The notes: generated by a model not told the origin, from the letters alone. A stretch of DNA of 64,000 bases from Bradyrhizobium sp. MOS002 (GCF_003020115.1 NZ_PYFX01000013.1:81814-145813); one strand, 5' to 3'; counted from the first letter of the stretch, positions 51,358-61,083 are shown. Made by a program: numbers and translations.

Positions 51358-51481
51358 TTTTAGGATCGTGGGGAATTAGCGCTCGGCGGCGAGCGAAAGC
51401 CTGGCGGAAACCATCGGGATCTGAAATCCAGATGAACATGACCCATGAAGTCAGGACGAGCAGCGCGAAGAACACCGACAT
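51353..51481 (-). CDS. Small single-pass membrane protein (42 residues)
   Basis: MSVFFALLVLTSWVMFIWIS is hydrophobic and is followed by a positively charged cytoplasmic tail (FRQAFARRRALIPHDPKR). AGGAGCTTCTT, an excellent ribosome site, precedes the ATG. The layout is that of a one-helix membrane protein. It lies between the Usp and Mrp loci. No family recognised. Confidence 0.6.
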   Translation of the reverse strand: MSVFFALLVLTSWVMFIWISDPDGFRQAFARRRALIPHDPKR

Positions 51482-51829
51482 AAGAAGCTCCTGGCTTTAG
51501 TTGCAGAACTAATAAGGTACCGTCCCGGACGATGTGGAATCGCCCGGGTTACCGGCGGATCTGCAGCTTGGTCCTATAAAGCCGGGTTCGTAGCGTTGTG
51601 GTCATAACTGCCTCTGTTTGCGGTGCGGCCTAGTTGCGAGCGCGGCGTGGACTGAGTTCGGGGCTGATTGCCTCCGATCAGGCGGCCAATCTGCGAAGAC
51701 TTCGGCGAACTCGCTTACTGCTCATGTAATTAGAAGTGGGCATGCGATGCAGGAATCCAATGCGACATTTAGCCTGGATTGACCGACTTGCCGGTCAAGG
51801 AACCTGCTGCAGAAATCGAACGCCTCGCG
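51482..51829. other. Intergenic region, nothing recognised
   Basis: The 348 bases between the small membrane protein start and the mrpG end hold no credible gene. The promoter of the small gene presumably lies just right of 51482. Confidence 0.5.
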
Positions 51830-52180
51830 TTAATCGCCCTCTGGTCCATGAGCCTGCGCACTCTGTTCGGCGGTATCGCGAAATCGCGCCGCACCGACCA
51901 ATACGGTCAATGCAATAGGCGTGGTTACGACGCCCAGCCCGATGATCAGGATTTCGTGCAGCACGGGCCGGCTCTGAAGTACCGAAAAGCAAACGATTGA
52001 AGCAGCTGCAACGAATACGGTGCCGAGCGTTGTCCCGAGCGTCGGCGCGTGGACCCGCTCATAGAATGTGCCGAACCGCAAAAGGCCGAGCGAACCGACC
52101 AGTGTGACGACGGCGCCAGCAAAAACGAGAAGTGCCGTGAGAGCAGCAGCCCAGGGCGGCAGGTGTTCGATGCCGTTCAT
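51830..52180 (-). CDS. mrpG: Mrp Na+/H+ antiporter subunit G
   Basis: The 116-residue protein has three hydrophobic helices with the MnhG/PhaG pattern VTLVGSLGLLRFGTFYERVHAPTLGTTLG and ILIIGLGVVTTPIALTVLVGAA. It is the last gene of the six-gene antiporter operon and overlaps mrpF by ATGA at 52177-52180. Confidence 0.93.
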   Translation of the reverse strand: MNGIEHLPPWAAALTALLVFAGAVVTLVGSLGLLRFGTFYERVHAPTLGTTLGTVFVAAASIVCFSVLQSRPVLHEILIIGLGVVTTPIALTVLVGAARFRDTAEQSAQAHGPEGD

Positions 52181-52458
52181 TCGATCACCTCGCCGCGCAG
52201 CAGAAACTTCGCCAGCGCAACCGTACCCACGAAGCCGAAGAGGGCCATGGCCAGAGCAGCCTCGAAATAGAGCGTTTGGCCGGATCGAATCCCGAACGTC
52301 AGAAGCAACAACATAGCGTTCACGGACGACGTGTCGAAGCCCACAACGCGATCCTGTGCTCGCGGCCCGCGAAGGATGCGAACCGCGCCACATCCGATAG
52401 CTAACACTAGGAGTACCTGCGCGGCGGCAAGCGCGTAGATCAGCAGAAGCTGGCTCAT
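52177..52458 (-). CDS. mrpF: Mrp Na+/H+ antiporter subunit F
   Basis: The 93-residue protein has three helices and the MrpF core VRILRGPRAQDRVVGFDTSSVNAMLLLL. The start is ATG 52458 (MSQLLLIYAL). It overlaps mrpE by 4 bases upstream and mrpG by 4 downstream. Confidence 0.93.
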   Translation of the reverse strand: MSQLLLIYALAAAQVLLVLAIGCGAVRILRGPRAQDRVVGFDTSSVNAMLLLLTFGIRSGQTLYFEAALAMALFGFVGTVALAKFLLRGEVIE

Positions 52459-52943
52459 TCGAATATCTCCAGCAGATGGCGTTCGTAGCGCTGCTTGATC
52501 GAGCGGATCCACTCAGCTTCGTCGACCAGATCGAGAACATGAATCATCAGCAAACCCTTCTCTGCATCGAAATTCACCCACAGCGTTCCGGGCGTCGAGG
52601 TGATGATGCAAGCCAACATGGCCAGTCCGTAGGGATTGCGCATGTCTAGCGGAATGTTCACGAACCCGGATTTTCGCTGCCGGCGCCCAAAGCCGAGAAT
52701 GATCCGGCCAACCGCCAAGTTGGAGCGGATGATATCAATCGCCACCAATCCCAGCAGGCGTAGAAGGACGCCGGGTCGCCTGACGCGCGTGCTTGGTAGC
52801 TCCAGCACGGTGAGAAACCGCCCGCCGACGAGCGCGATCACGCAGCCGAGGAGGACATGTCCGATCGTGACTGCCTGATTGAGCAGTAGCCACAATGCGA
52901 GAAGACAGAAGCTCACCCGCGGAAAAGGCAGGAATCGCGTCAT
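52455..52943 (-). CDS. mrpE: Mrp Na+/H+ antiporter subunit E
   Basis: The 162-residue protein has two amino-terminal helices and a cytoplasmic part with DIIRSNLAVGRIILG, GFVNIPLDMRNPYGLAMLACIITSTPGT and LWVNFDAEKGLLMIHVLDL. These are all typical of MrpE. The start is at ATG 52943, overlapping the mrpD stop. Confidence 0.93.
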   Translation of the reverse strand: MTRFLPFPRVSFCLLALWLLLNQAVTIGHVLLGCVIALVGGRFLTVLELPSTRVRRPGVLLRLLGLVAIDIIRSNLAVGRIILGFGRRQRKSGFVNIPLDMRNPYGLAMLACIITSTPGTLWVNFDAEKGLLMIHVLDLVDEAEWIRSIKQRYERHLLEIFE

Positions 52944-54571
52944 TCGCCACCCACCTTTCGGCTGCCTCGGACGCTGATCTCCAGGACGTCGTTGACGTAG
53001 CCCGCCGGCGCGTGCAGCGATTGCGCCGTTGCCTGCATGAAGCGCATCACCGGACCGGCGAGCACGGTCTGCGCCGCGCAAATGATCAACAGGAACATGA
53101 TGGGCGCCATCTCGATCAAGCGCACACGCGGCACGGTGCGATCTGGCGAGGCCCAGAAGGAGCGGATACCTGCTCGGGTCAGCGCGACCAACGCAGCAAA
53201 ACTCGATACGAGGAGCGCCAACAGGAGCGCCCATCCACTGCCGGGAACGGCACCGCCCGGATGCATGTCTGAAGGACGAAGCGCCGCCGTAAGCAGCGCG
53301 AATTTGGCTATGAACCCCGACAGCGGCGGGAGCCCGGCGATGACCAGTGCGCACCCGATGAAGGCGACGCCGAGCAACCCCATCGTGGCCACAATGGCCG
53401 TGCCGACTTCCTCTCCGGTATCGTCCGCACCATCGTCTTCTCCGTAAGCTTCTCGCGTGACGGCGATCACGTCAGCTCCGGGTTCGCGGCCGCGCTCGAT
53501 GAGTTCGGCCAGAAGGAAGAACGCGCTGATGCCGAGGGTCGAGCTGACCAGGTAAAATAGTGCTCCACCGGTGACACTGACTTGCCCGGTCCCCGTGGCT
53601 GCCAGCACGGTTCCGGAGGATACGAGCACCGAAAAGCCGCCGAGACGGGCGGTGTCCTGGGATGCCAATGTGCCGATTGCTCCGAAGGCGATCGTCGCCA
53701 CCCCGCCCCACAACAGCCAGTCACTGCCGAAGCCCGCTGATGCGCCGCTGCCCTCACCGAAAAGCAACAGCGATAGACGCAGGATGATATATACGCCGAC
53801 CTTGGTCATGATCGCAAAGATCGACGCCACCGGTGGACTCGCGGCTGCGTAGGCCGTCGGCAGCCAGAAACACAGAGGCCACATGCCGGCCTTGAGCAGG
53901 AAGGCCACGGCCAGCATGCCGGCGCCTGCTTCGAGCAAACCGCGGCTCTCCGCAGCGATTGCAGGTATTCGCGCCGAGAGGTCCGCCATATTGAGCGTCC
54001 CGGTGACGCCATAGATCAGGCTGACCCCGATCAGGAACAATAGAGACGCGACCAGATTCACGACGATGTAGTGCAACCCAGCCTTCACCCGTGCGAGACC
54101 GGAACCATGCAGCAGAAGTCCGTACGAAGCGGCCAGCAACAACTCGAAGAAGACAAACAGATTGAAGAGATCGCCGGTCAGGAAGGCACCATTGAGGCCC
54201 ATCAACAGAAATTGAAAGAGCGGATGAAAATGCGCGCCTTTCCGGTGCCAACGGGCAAGAGAGAACACAACCGACGCCAACGCCAGGATGCTGGTCAGAA
54301 GCAGCATGAGCGCGGAGAGCCGATCGAGAACGAGGACAATTCCGAACGGAGCAGGCCAATCGCCCAGGTGATAGACTTCCCTGATTCCGGGGTGATCCGA
54401 ATCAGACATTCCGAGCAAGATCACCGCGACACAAACGAGTGCAACCGTTCCGGCGACGTTGACCGCAGCCACGATGTTGCGGTGCCGCTCTCCATTCAAG
54501 AGCAGCATGCCTGCGCCGGCAAGCAGGGGCAGGACGATCGGCGCAACAACCAGATTTGCGATTCCGCTCAC
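52940..54571 (-). CDS. mrpD: Mrp Na+/H+ antiporter subunit D
   Basis: The 543-residue protein is homologous to complex I NuoM/NuoN-type proton channels, with about 14 helices. Key features are GLNGAFLTGDLFNLFVFFELLLAASYGLLLHG with the conserved Glu, the Lys-bearing AFLLKAGMWPLCFWLPTAYAAASPPVASIFAIMTKVGVY, and LPPLSGFIAKFALL. The late segment contains an acidic insert (EAYGEDDGADDTGEE). The start overlaps the mrpC stop. Confidence 0.94.
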   Translation of the reverse strand: MSGIANLVVAPIVLPLLAGAGMLLLNGERHRNIVAAVNVAGTVALVCVAVILLGMSDSDHPGIREVYHLGDWPAPFGIVLVLDRLSALMLLLTSILALASVVFSLARWHRKGAHFHPLFQFLLMGLNGAFLTGDLFNLFVFFELLLAASYGLLLHGSGLARVKAGLHYIVVNLVASLLFLIGVSLIYGVTGTLNMADLSARIPAIAAESRGLLEAGAGMLAVAFLLKAGMWPLCFWLPTAYAAASPPVASIFAIMTKVGVYIILRLSLLLFGEGSGASAGFGSDWLLWGGVATIAFGAIGTLASQDTARLGGFSVLVSSGTVLAATGTGQVSVTGGALFYLVSSTLGISAFFLLAELIERGREPGADVIAVTREAYGEDDGADDTGEEVGTAIVATMGLLGVAFIGCALVIAGLPPLSGFIAKFALLTAALRPSDMHPGGAVPGSGWALLLALLVSSFAALVALTRAGIRSFWASPDRTVPRVRLIEMAPIMFLLIICAAQTVLAGPVMRFMQATAQSLHAPAGYVNDVLEISVRGSRKVGGE

Positions 54572-54909
54572 GCCTCGGGCTCCTGACCGTCGACGTGATC
54601 GGTGCGAGCCAGGCCGCGCGACGCGAGGAGAACGACAAGGAACAACGCCGTCGTCGCAAAACCGATGACGATTGCAGTCAGTACGAGCGCCTGTGGCAGC
54701 GGGTCAGCATGTTTCGTTGCATCGCCGATCTCCTTTGCGATCAGCACCGGCGCTCCCGTCCGCACCCGTCCCATGGCCACGATGAAGAGATTGACGGCGT
54801 AAGAGAGCAACGAAAGCCCGATGATGACTTGAAACGTGCGCGGCCTGAGGATCAGCCACACTCCCGACGCCGTAAGCGCACCTATGCCGATGGCCAGGCT
54901 AAGCTCCAT
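54568..54909 (-). CDS. mrpC: Mrp Na+/H+ antiporter subunit C
   Basis: The 113-residue NuoK-like subunit has LILRPRTFQVIIGLSLLSYAVNLFIVAMGRV and DPLPQALVLTAIVIGFATTALFLV, the diagnostic MrpC sequence. Its ATG shares bases with the TAA of the mrpA/B gene (TAATG), giving tight coupling. Confidence 0.94.
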   Translation of the reverse strand: MELSLAIGIGALTASGVWLILRPRTFQVIIGLSLLSYAVNLFIVAMGRVRTGAPVLIAKEIGDATKHADPLPQALVLTAIVIGFATTALFLVVLLASRGLARTDHVDGQEPEA

Positions 54910-57830
54910 TACACCAACTCCTCTTTCGCTCGCTCATCGGGCGGGCGTTGCCCCGCCAGGAGCGGCACGCCATAGCGACGCAGCGATTGATGCGCGATTG
55001 CGATGAGCATCAATACCGTGGCGCCGACGACGAGCGAGAACACACCGATATCGAAGAGAAGAGCGCTGGCCGTGGGGACGCGACCGAGCAGAGGCAGTTC
55101 GGCATATGCAAAGTACGAGGTCAGGAAGGGGTGTCCGAAAACGCAGGCGGCAGCTCCCGCTGACCCTGCGAGCAAGAGGCCGAAACCCATCCAACGCACC
55201 GGCATGACGTGAAGACGAGCTTCCACCCACACCGTGCCGCGAGCCATATACTGCAGGATGAACGCCGTTGCCATTGCGATGCCGGCGACGAAGCCGCCGC
55301 CCGGAAGGTCGTGCCCACGCAAGAGAAGGAAAATGGCCACGACGCCGATCACGGGAAACAGCAAGCCCATCATCAATGCTGCAGTAGCCAGCGTGTCCTT
55401 GGCAGTGTCGCCCTTCTGTCGATCGGGATGAGCCTCGTCGTGGGCATCCTGGGCATGCTGCTGTTCGGGAACGGGAATGCTTTCGGGTGCCGGACGGAAA
55501 CGGCGCAAAAGCGCAAAGACGGTCAGTGCGACCACCGCAAGCACGGTGATCTCGCCAAGCGTGTCGAACCCGCGAAAATCCACCAGGATGACGTTCACCA
55601 CGTTGGTTCCGCCCCCCTTCGTGTAGGCGTTTTCCACGAAGTATCGCGAAATGCTGTGATTGTCCGGGAGCTGCATGGCCGCCAGCGCAAGCGTGGCCAA
55701 ACCGAGCCCGGCGAGGAACGCGATGGAGAAGTCGCGAACGCGGTGCCACCGAATGCTGTCGGGCGCCTCGGCCGCGCCTGGTCGCGCAATGCGTTTCGGC
55801 AGCCACCGCAAGCCGAGCAACAGGAGAACCGTCGTAACCGTCTCAACGACGATCTGCGTCAGCGCGACGTCGGGAGCGGACAGCCAGACGAAGCTGACGC
55901 AGGTGACGAGACCTGCGGTCCCGAGCAGTATCAGCGCGACCACCCGATGAAATTTCGCCTGGACCGCGGCCCCGATGGCACAACCAACGCCCACCACCCA
56001 GAGTAGTCCAAAGACAAGGTCGAATCCCCTCCCTGACGGTCCCGTCAGCGAGAGGCCGCGGGCGTAGAGGGGGAGCAGGGCAGCCACGAACGCCACGCCC
56101 GCCAACACTCTCAATTGTGGTTGGAGATGTCTCGTTCCGAGATTGGTGGCGAGCCATCGTGCAAGCCGCCAGGACAATGTCACCAACACCCAGTCAAAGA
56201 TCCGCTTGCCATTGATGCGACCGAGCAAGGGCGGTCCCTCATGCGCGAGCAGGTAGGAGCGCAGCATGACGTACACACCCAACCCGCCGACCATCGCTAC
56301 GATGCTCATCAGAAATTCAGGCGTAATTCCGTGCCAGAGACGAAGGCTGTACTCCGGCATCGCGGAGCCGAGAACCGCCCGAGCAGCCGTATCGAGGATC
56401 GGCGCCACTGTGAGAGCTGGCGCGACACCGACGATGAGGCATGCCAGCACGAGCAGTTCGGCCGGAAGTCGCATCAACAGGGGCGGCTCATGTGGAACGC
56501 GTGGCAAGCCGGCTGGAGCCGGGCCGAAGAACACGTCGCGAATGAAGCGCAGCGAATAGGCAACCGTGAACGTGCTGGCGAGCGTGACGATGTACGGCAG
56601 CGCCTGATCGACGAGGGAATTGTCATGGACCTCGATTGTCTCGGCAAAAAACATTTCCTTCGACAGAAAACCGTTCAGCAACGGCACTCCGGCCATTGCC
56701 GCGGCAGCCACCATGGCCAGCGTCGCCGTAATCGGCATGAAGGCCCATAGCCCGCTAAGGCGGCGGATGTCGCGCGTGCCGGTTTCGTGATCGATGATGC
56801 CGGCCGCCATGAACAGCGATGCCTTAAAGGTCGCGTGGTTCATGATATGGAAAATCGCCGCGATCTGCCCGAATGGGGTATCGAGTCCGGTCAAAAGCGT
56901 GATCAGTCCGAGATGACTGATCGTCGAGTAGGCCAATAGCCCCTTCAGATCCTGCTGGAACACGGCGAGAAACGCGCCCAGAAAAAACGTGATCAGGCCG
57001 ATCGAGCCCACCAGCCACAGCCATTCATTCGTTCCACCCATTGCCGGCCAGAGCCGCACCAGAAGGAACACTCCGGCCTTCACCATTGTTGCCGAATGGA
57101 GATAAGCGGAAACGGGAGTTGGAGCGGCCATCGCGTGCGGCAGCCAGAAATGAAACGGGAATTGGGCGCTTTTTGTGAGAGCGCCGAGAAGGATCAGAAC
57201 GAGTGCGGGGACATAAAGCGCGTGCGAACGGATCGCGTTTCCGGAAGCCAGCACCTGCTCCAGGTCATAGCTGCCGACGATGTGCCCGATCAGCAGCACG
57301 CCGGCGAAGAGGCAAAGCCCACCCGTCGACGTGATCACCAGCGCCATCCGCGCACCGTCTCTCGCCGCCGCGTTGTGGTGCCAGTAACTGATCAGCAGGA
57401 ATGAAAAGAGACTGGTCAGCTCCCAGAAAAAAACCAGTTGGAGCAGGTTGCCGGAGAGCACGATTCCCAACATTGCTCCCATGAAGGCGAGCAGCAGGGA
57501 GAAGAACCGCGGAACGGGATCACTGGGTGACATGTAGTAGCGGGCATACAGCACAACCAGAAAGCCGATGCCGGTGATCAGCATGGCAAAGGCCCATGCG
57601 AACCCGTCAAGCCTCAGTACAAATGCGAGTCCAAGTTCAGCGATCCAGTCCGTTCGCCAGCCGACAACGCCGCCATTCGTCACGTTTGGATATGACGCGC
57701 CGATGAGGCAAAAAGCTGTAAGTGCGACCGCTCCAGCGAGCCATGCCTCAGCGTTGCGTGCATTGACCCGCAAGAGTGCCGCAATAAAGCTTCCTGCGAA
57801 AGGAAGGACGAGAACGGCAAGCAGGAACAT
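54909..57830 (-). CDS. mrpA: Fused Mrp antiporter subunit A/B
   Basis: The 973-residue membrane protein has residues 1-780 as MrpA, related to NuoL: FFWELTSLFSFLLISYWHH, FPFHFWLPHAMAAPTPVSAYLHSATMVKAGVFLL and ATFKASLFMAAGIIDHETGTRD. The carboxyl MrpA part has VETVTTVLLLLGLRWLP and NVILVDFRGFDTLGEITVLA. After a charged linker (HAQDAHDEAHPDRQKGDTAK) the MrpB domain follows: LRGHDLPGGGFVAGIAMATAFILQYMARG. The A/B fusion is typical of rhizobial PhaAB. The complex exports Na+ or K+ for H+ and supports alkaline and salt tolerance. It is first in the operon. Confidence 0.95.
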   Translation of the reverse strand: MFLLAVLVLPFAGSFIAALLRVNARNAEAWLAGAVALTAFCLIGASYPNVTNGGVVGWRTDWIAELGLAFVLRLDGFAWAFAMLITGIGFLVVLYARYYMSPSDPVPRFFSLLLAFMGAMLGIVLSGNLLQLVFFWELTSLFSFLLISYWHHNAAARDGARMALVITSTGGLCLFAGVLLIGHIVGSYDLEQVLASGNAIRSHALYVPALVLILLGALTKSAQFPFHFWLPHAMAAPTPVSAYLHSATMVKAGVFLLVRLWPAMGGTNEWLWLVGSIGLITFFLGAFLAVFQQDLKGLLAYSTISHLGLITLLTGLDTPFGQIAAIFHIMNHATFKASLFMAAGIIDHETGTRDIRRLSGLWAFMPITATLAMVAAAAMAGVPLLNGFLSKEMFFAETIEVHDNSLVDQALPYIVTLASTFTVAYSLRFIRDVFFGPAPAGLPRVPHEPPLLMRLPAELLVLACLIVGVAPALTVAPILDTAARAVLGSAMPEYSLRLWHGITPEFLMSIVAMVGGLGVYVMLRSYLLAHEGPPLLGRINGKRIFDWVLVTLSWRLARWLATNLGTRHLQPQLRVLAGVAFVAALLPLYARGLSLTGPSGRGFDLVFGLLWVVGVGCAIGAAVQAKFHRVVALILLGTAGLVTCVSFVWLSAPDVALTQIVVETVTTVLLLLGLRWLPKRIARPGAAEAPDSIRWHRVRDFSIAFLAGLGLATLALAAMQLPDNHSISRYFVENAYTKGGGTNVVNVILVDFRGFDTLGEITVLAVVALTVFALLRRFRPAPESIPVPEQQHAQDAHDEAHPDRQKGDTAKDTLATAALMMGLLFPVIGVVAIFLLLRGHDLPGGGFVAGIAMATAFILQYMARGTVWVEARLHVMPVRWMGFGLLLAGSAGAAACVFGHPFLTSYFAYAELPLLGRVPTASALLFDIGVFSLVVGATVLMLIAIAHQSLRRYGVPLLAGQRPPDERAKEELV

Positions 57831-57993
57831 TTGCGTTCATTGCCCCAGGCTGCGAGGTGGAGAGATGCTTTCGCTGATCCTCAATTGCTTAGCCGAGGCG
57901 GATCGATATCTCCACTGCTAGATTTAACGCCATTGTGATGGTTTGACCGGAAACCGCCATTCCGGCGGACACTGGCTCCGCAAATTGAGCGGT

Positions 57994-58149
57994 TCAGATC
58001 CAGTGTGGAAAGGTGCCCGTCGCAGCGGCAACGACGGCCGCAAGAGCGCCCAGCAACGCATAGAATCCGCAGAGCGCGATCACCCGCCAGCCACTCATCT
58101 CGACCGGCTCGGTGTCCTCAGCTGGGCTGACCTCGGAGCGGTAGCGCAT
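57994..58149 (-). CDS. Small single-pass membrane protein (51 residues)
   Basis: MRYRSEVSPAEDTEPVEMSG is acidic and is followed by one hydrophobic helix (VIALCGFYALLGALAAVVAA) and a short end TGTFPHWI. No strong ribosome site is visible. It lies upstream of the mrpA start on the same strand. Function unknown. Confidence 0.5.
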   Translation of the reverse strand: MRYRSEVSPAEDTEPVEMSGWRVIALCGFYALLGALAAVVAAATGTFPHWI

Positions 58150-58601
58150 GTCATGGCGCCCGTTCAGTGTTCCATCGCAGGTGCAAACGATCGACGCAGA
58201 CTATAACAATGGTTCTGTAGAACTACGGCTCACATTCACGTCAAACCGCCGCCTAGGCCTACCGGTGTGACAAGAGCGATCGCCTGCAGCAACGCCAGCC
58301 TGGCCATCCCACGCGATGTAATCTTCGACGCATGTTCTTACGCAGCCAGGTAGACCGCGTGATTGTCCGACCCTCTCACTCCAACGACGCTTCTTTGTCC
58401 CTCCCGATAGTTCGCGTGTACAGGTGCTGTGCGGTTTCGTCGCAATGTTTCCAGGGAAATGAACCACTATAGTCAGAGCATCATGGCTTATGTCATCGAC
58501 ATTGATGCGCGCACCGCGCGTTTTGCTCTTCACGCCGGCCGCCTCCAAGCAGGCGGTTAGCCGGGCGGTGTTCGCGCCGTCCGGGCTCTTTTCCAGCTTT
58601 C
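58150..58601. other. Intergenic region, nothing recognised
   Basis: These 452 bases separate the small membrane protein from the Rnk-like pair. Frames of up to 159 codons occur on the minus strand, but their composition (Arg/Ser/Thr-rich) looks like a shadow. Promoters for both divergent units are expected here. Confidence 0.5.
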
Positions 58602-59117
58602 GTGACCTCCACTCGAGAGGTCGTCTTGAAGCAGAAGGAGTGCGCCGTGCTGCCTCTTCCAAAAATCGCACTGACCTCATCAGACTATCCGCGGCTCGAA
58701 CGGCTCGCCCGCCTCGCCGTCCAAAAAGGAGATTTGGACGGGATATTCCTCATGGGCGAAATCAACCGCGCCGATATCGTCGCGGACGAATCGGACAACG
58801 TCCGTCCTTTCGTGACGATCGGATCATGGGCCACCCATTGCACGAATTGGGGCGTTCCGCGTCGCACCGTGCAACTGGTCTGGCCTGAGGAGTGCTGGTC
58901 GGATCCCGCCCGCATTTCAGTATTGACTCCTCTGGGCGCGGCTTTGATCGGACTGCAGGTCGGCGATCAGATGCCGTACTCCATCAACGGATGCCTGAAT
59001 CTTGTCCGTGTCCAAAACGTAACGAAATCGGACTCGAAGGTAGTCCCACTCTTCCGGCGAGGGGCGAGGCGGTCAGATAATTCGTTCGAAGATGACCCCG
59101 GACCAACTGCAGCATAG
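58602..59117 (+). CDS. Rnk/GreA-type nucleoside diphosphate kinase regulator 1
   Basis: The 171-residue protein has the Rnk layout: a short amino-terminal helical segment (ALTSSDYPRLERLARLAV) and a GreA/GreB-type FKBP-like carboxyl domain with VQLVWPEECWSDPARISVLTPLGAALIGLQVGDQM. Such proteins bind RNA polymerase through the secondary channel. The tail of about 35 residues (RRGARRSDNSFEDD) is extra. It is 9 bases before its paralog. The start could also be ATG near 58647. Confidence 0.82.
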   Translation: MTSTREVVLKQKECAVLPLPKIALTSSDYPRLERLARLAVQKGDLDGIFLMGEINRADIVADESDNVRPFVTIGSWATHCTNWGVPRRTVQLVWPEECWSDPARISVLTPLGAALIGLQVGDQMPYSINGCLNLVRVQNVTKSDSKVVPLFRRGARRSDNSFEDDPGPTAA

Positions 59118-59126
59118 GAGCCATCA

Positions 59127-59540
59127 ATGTGCAATTTCGGAGTTGAGGGGCCGCGCGAGCAGCTCGCGTTGCCGCCGATCAAGATCACTGAGGACGAATC
59201 ACGACGTCTCAGTTCATTGGCCAATTCGAGCATGGATCTATTTCCGCGAGTCGCCCATTTTCTGGCCCGAGAAATGGAACGTGCCACGGTGACGGACGAG
59301 GTCAATTTGGAAGGCGTGATCAGGATGGGCTCGAAAGTGACCTATCGCGATGACGAGACGGGTGCGAGTCGAGAGATCGTGCTCGTCTATCCGCATGAGG
59401 CAAACATCGAGCTCAATCGGGTCTCAGTCCTGACGCCTGTAGGAGCGGCCTTGATCGGCCTATCGCCGGGGCAGCGGATCGACTTCGAGACGCCCCATAA
59501 GCGTACTAGAGCCCTAACCGTTCTTGCTGTTTCCGAATAA
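59127..59540 (+). CDS. Rnk/GreA-type nucleoside diphosphate kinase regulator 2
   Basis: The 137-residue protein resembles its upstream neighbour. ITEDESRRLSSLANSSM begins the helical part, and EIVLVYPHEANIELNRVSVLTPVGAALIGLSPGQRIDFETP is the GreA/GreB-type domain. The length is closest to standard Rnk. It was probably produced by tandem duplication and is co-transcribed. Confidence 0.87.
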   Translation: MCNFGVEGPREQLALPPIKITEDESRRLSSLANSSMDLFPRVAHFLAREMERATVTDEVNLEGVIRMGSKVTYRDDETGASREIVLVYPHEANIELNRVSVLTPVGAALIGLSPGQRIDFETPHKRTRALTVLAVSE

Positions 59541-59636
59541 GCCTCGTACGCTACGTCAAGGCGCTCATCGTCGCGAAAGAGCTCGGCAAAAAATCGCAAA
59601 GGCGCCGACCGGCGCCAGCCATTCCGGCTTATGAGA

Positions 59637-59662
59637 AAGGGCCAGCCCGATGGCTGGCCCTT
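59637..59662 (-). terminator. Intrinsic terminator after the porin gene
   Basis: Perfect 11-base arms AAGGGCCAGCC and GGCTGGCCCTT around a CGAT loop. On the minus strand it is followed by TTTCTC, directly behind the porin stop. Confidence 0.85.
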
Positions 59663-59682
59663 CAAGTATATTATGTCGGCCG

Positions 59683-60381
59683 TCAGTAACGAGAAGCCGA
59701 CGCGGCGCCCCAATTGAACCGATAGTTCAAGCCGGCCTTGATGGTGTGCTCGTCATTGCGGAAGCCGACGGCGGTAACAACACCAGCGGCGCTGGTGAAG
59801 AGAGCGTTCCGCGTGCCGAAGTCGTAGTACTGGTATTCGACCTTGCCCGACCAGTTCTGGGCGAACATGTATTCGAGACCACCGCCTACGGTGTAGCCGT
59901 CGCGACCACCGCCGTTGTTGGTGAAGGTGCCGCCGCCGAAGCCGTTCGTAAGGCGGGAGTCAGCCCAGGCATAACCGCCTTTGACGTACACCATCGCCGG
60001 ACCCCAGGTGTAGCCGAGGCGACCGGTGACCGAACCGAGCCCACGGTTGACGAAGGGATTGTTATTGGTGTCGAGGAAGCTGTAGTTCGCTTCAATGCCC
60101 AGCACCCAGTTCGGTGAGAACTGATGGTCGTAACCGACCTGCGCGCCGCCCATGAACACACCATCGTTGCTGCTGGTGCCGGTGAAGCCGGGGGCCAGAA
60201 TGTTGTTGCTGCCGCCGAAGGCGCCGCCGACGTGACCGCCGATGTAAAAGCCGGTCCAGTTGTAAATCGGCGATGCCTCCATCGGTGGGGCTTTGGTGTA
60301 AGGACGCGCGGCCATATCAGCTGCCGATGCTGTACCCGCTAGGGCGGCAAATGCGACAGTAGCGAGAAGGAACTTTTTCAT
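59683..60381 (-). CDS. Outer membrane beta-barrel porin (Omp25/Omp31 family)
   Basis: The 232-residue protein starts with a signal peptide MKKFLLATVAFAALAGTASA and then the rhizobial marker AADMAARPYTKAPP. Barrel strands such as YNWTGFYIGGHVGGAFGG, GAQVGYDHQFSPNWVLGIEANYSF, GRLGYTWGPAMVYVKGGYAW and GLEYMFAQNWSGKVEYQYYDFG follow. They end in YRFNWG, close to the carboxyl terminus. Bradyrhizobium genomes carry many paralogs. It has a good terminator. Confidence 0.93.
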   Translation of the reverse strand: MKKFLLATVAFAALAGTASAADMAARPYTKAPPMEASPIYNWTGFYIGGHVGGAFGGSNNILAPGFTGTSSNDGVFMGGAQVGYDHQFSPNWVLGIEANYSFLDTNNNPFVNRGLGSVTGRLGYTWGPAMVYVKGGYAWADSRLTNGFGGGTFTNNGGGRDGYTVGGGLEYMFAQNWSGKVEYQYYDFGTRNALFTSAAGVVTAVGFRNDEHTIKAGLNYRFNWGAASASRY

Positions 60382-61083
60382 TTCGAGTCTCTCAGTTTAA
60401 ACAGGTGTGCCAAACGCTACCCCAACTCACCGGATTTGCTGTAGCGCGCCAGACACACCTGGGCGATCAGCCTGATGAACGGTCTGGTCATTTGTTATTT
60501 CGGGAACCATGTAGGTCCGCAACCGGGCGTCTGAGCTATAAGTTCCGCGATCCCGTCATCGCGAAGGTCTGATCATTTGTGCATTCCAAAGCTCCGGCAT
60601 GATCCGCGACTTTTTGTGCCGTTCATACTGGAAGCTCATCGACCTGGGACGTCGCATCTTGGCCCTAAGCCGAACAGCGCCTGAACCGCCGTGATGTCCG
60701 CTGTCGCTGGGATATTGTTGCAAAAGTCGTTTTTCGCCGATGACCAAAATTCCGCGGGCCGTGGCCGCGACTTTCGCGTACAAGATGCGGGGGACCTCAC
60801 GGCCTCACGCAAGATTCACAGGCGACTTAGGTAACGCGATTGAGGTCATACGAATCAGCGATCGCTCGCTGCGTAGTGGTTTCGCGAAAAATCTTAAGCC
60901 CTGCAACTTTCGACTTGTGCAACACAATCGCTGGTAAACCCGACGCCGAGCTGACCGTGGACTGTTGGCGGCTTGTGACCCCTCAGCGGACCTAACGAGG
61001 CACGCCTTTGCGTAGCCGGCTCTCAGGAACGATGAGAACCTCACGTACTTGATATTGGGAAGTTTACGGATATTCTGACCGAA
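60382..61083. other. Intergenic region, no gene seen
   Basis: The 702 bases hold the porin promoter (just right of 60382) and no credible gene. TGATGTCCGCTGTCGCTGGG at about 60691-60710 resembles the stretch before the GGDEF fragment at 41871 and recurs in Bradyrhizobium intergenic DNA. It may be a dispersed repeat fragment. Confidence 0.5.

Noticed and set aside
52455..53354. Long extension of mrpE upstream of 52943
   Set aside because: The upstream 137 codons lie in another register of mrpD; mrpE starts at 52943 with the ATGA overlap.
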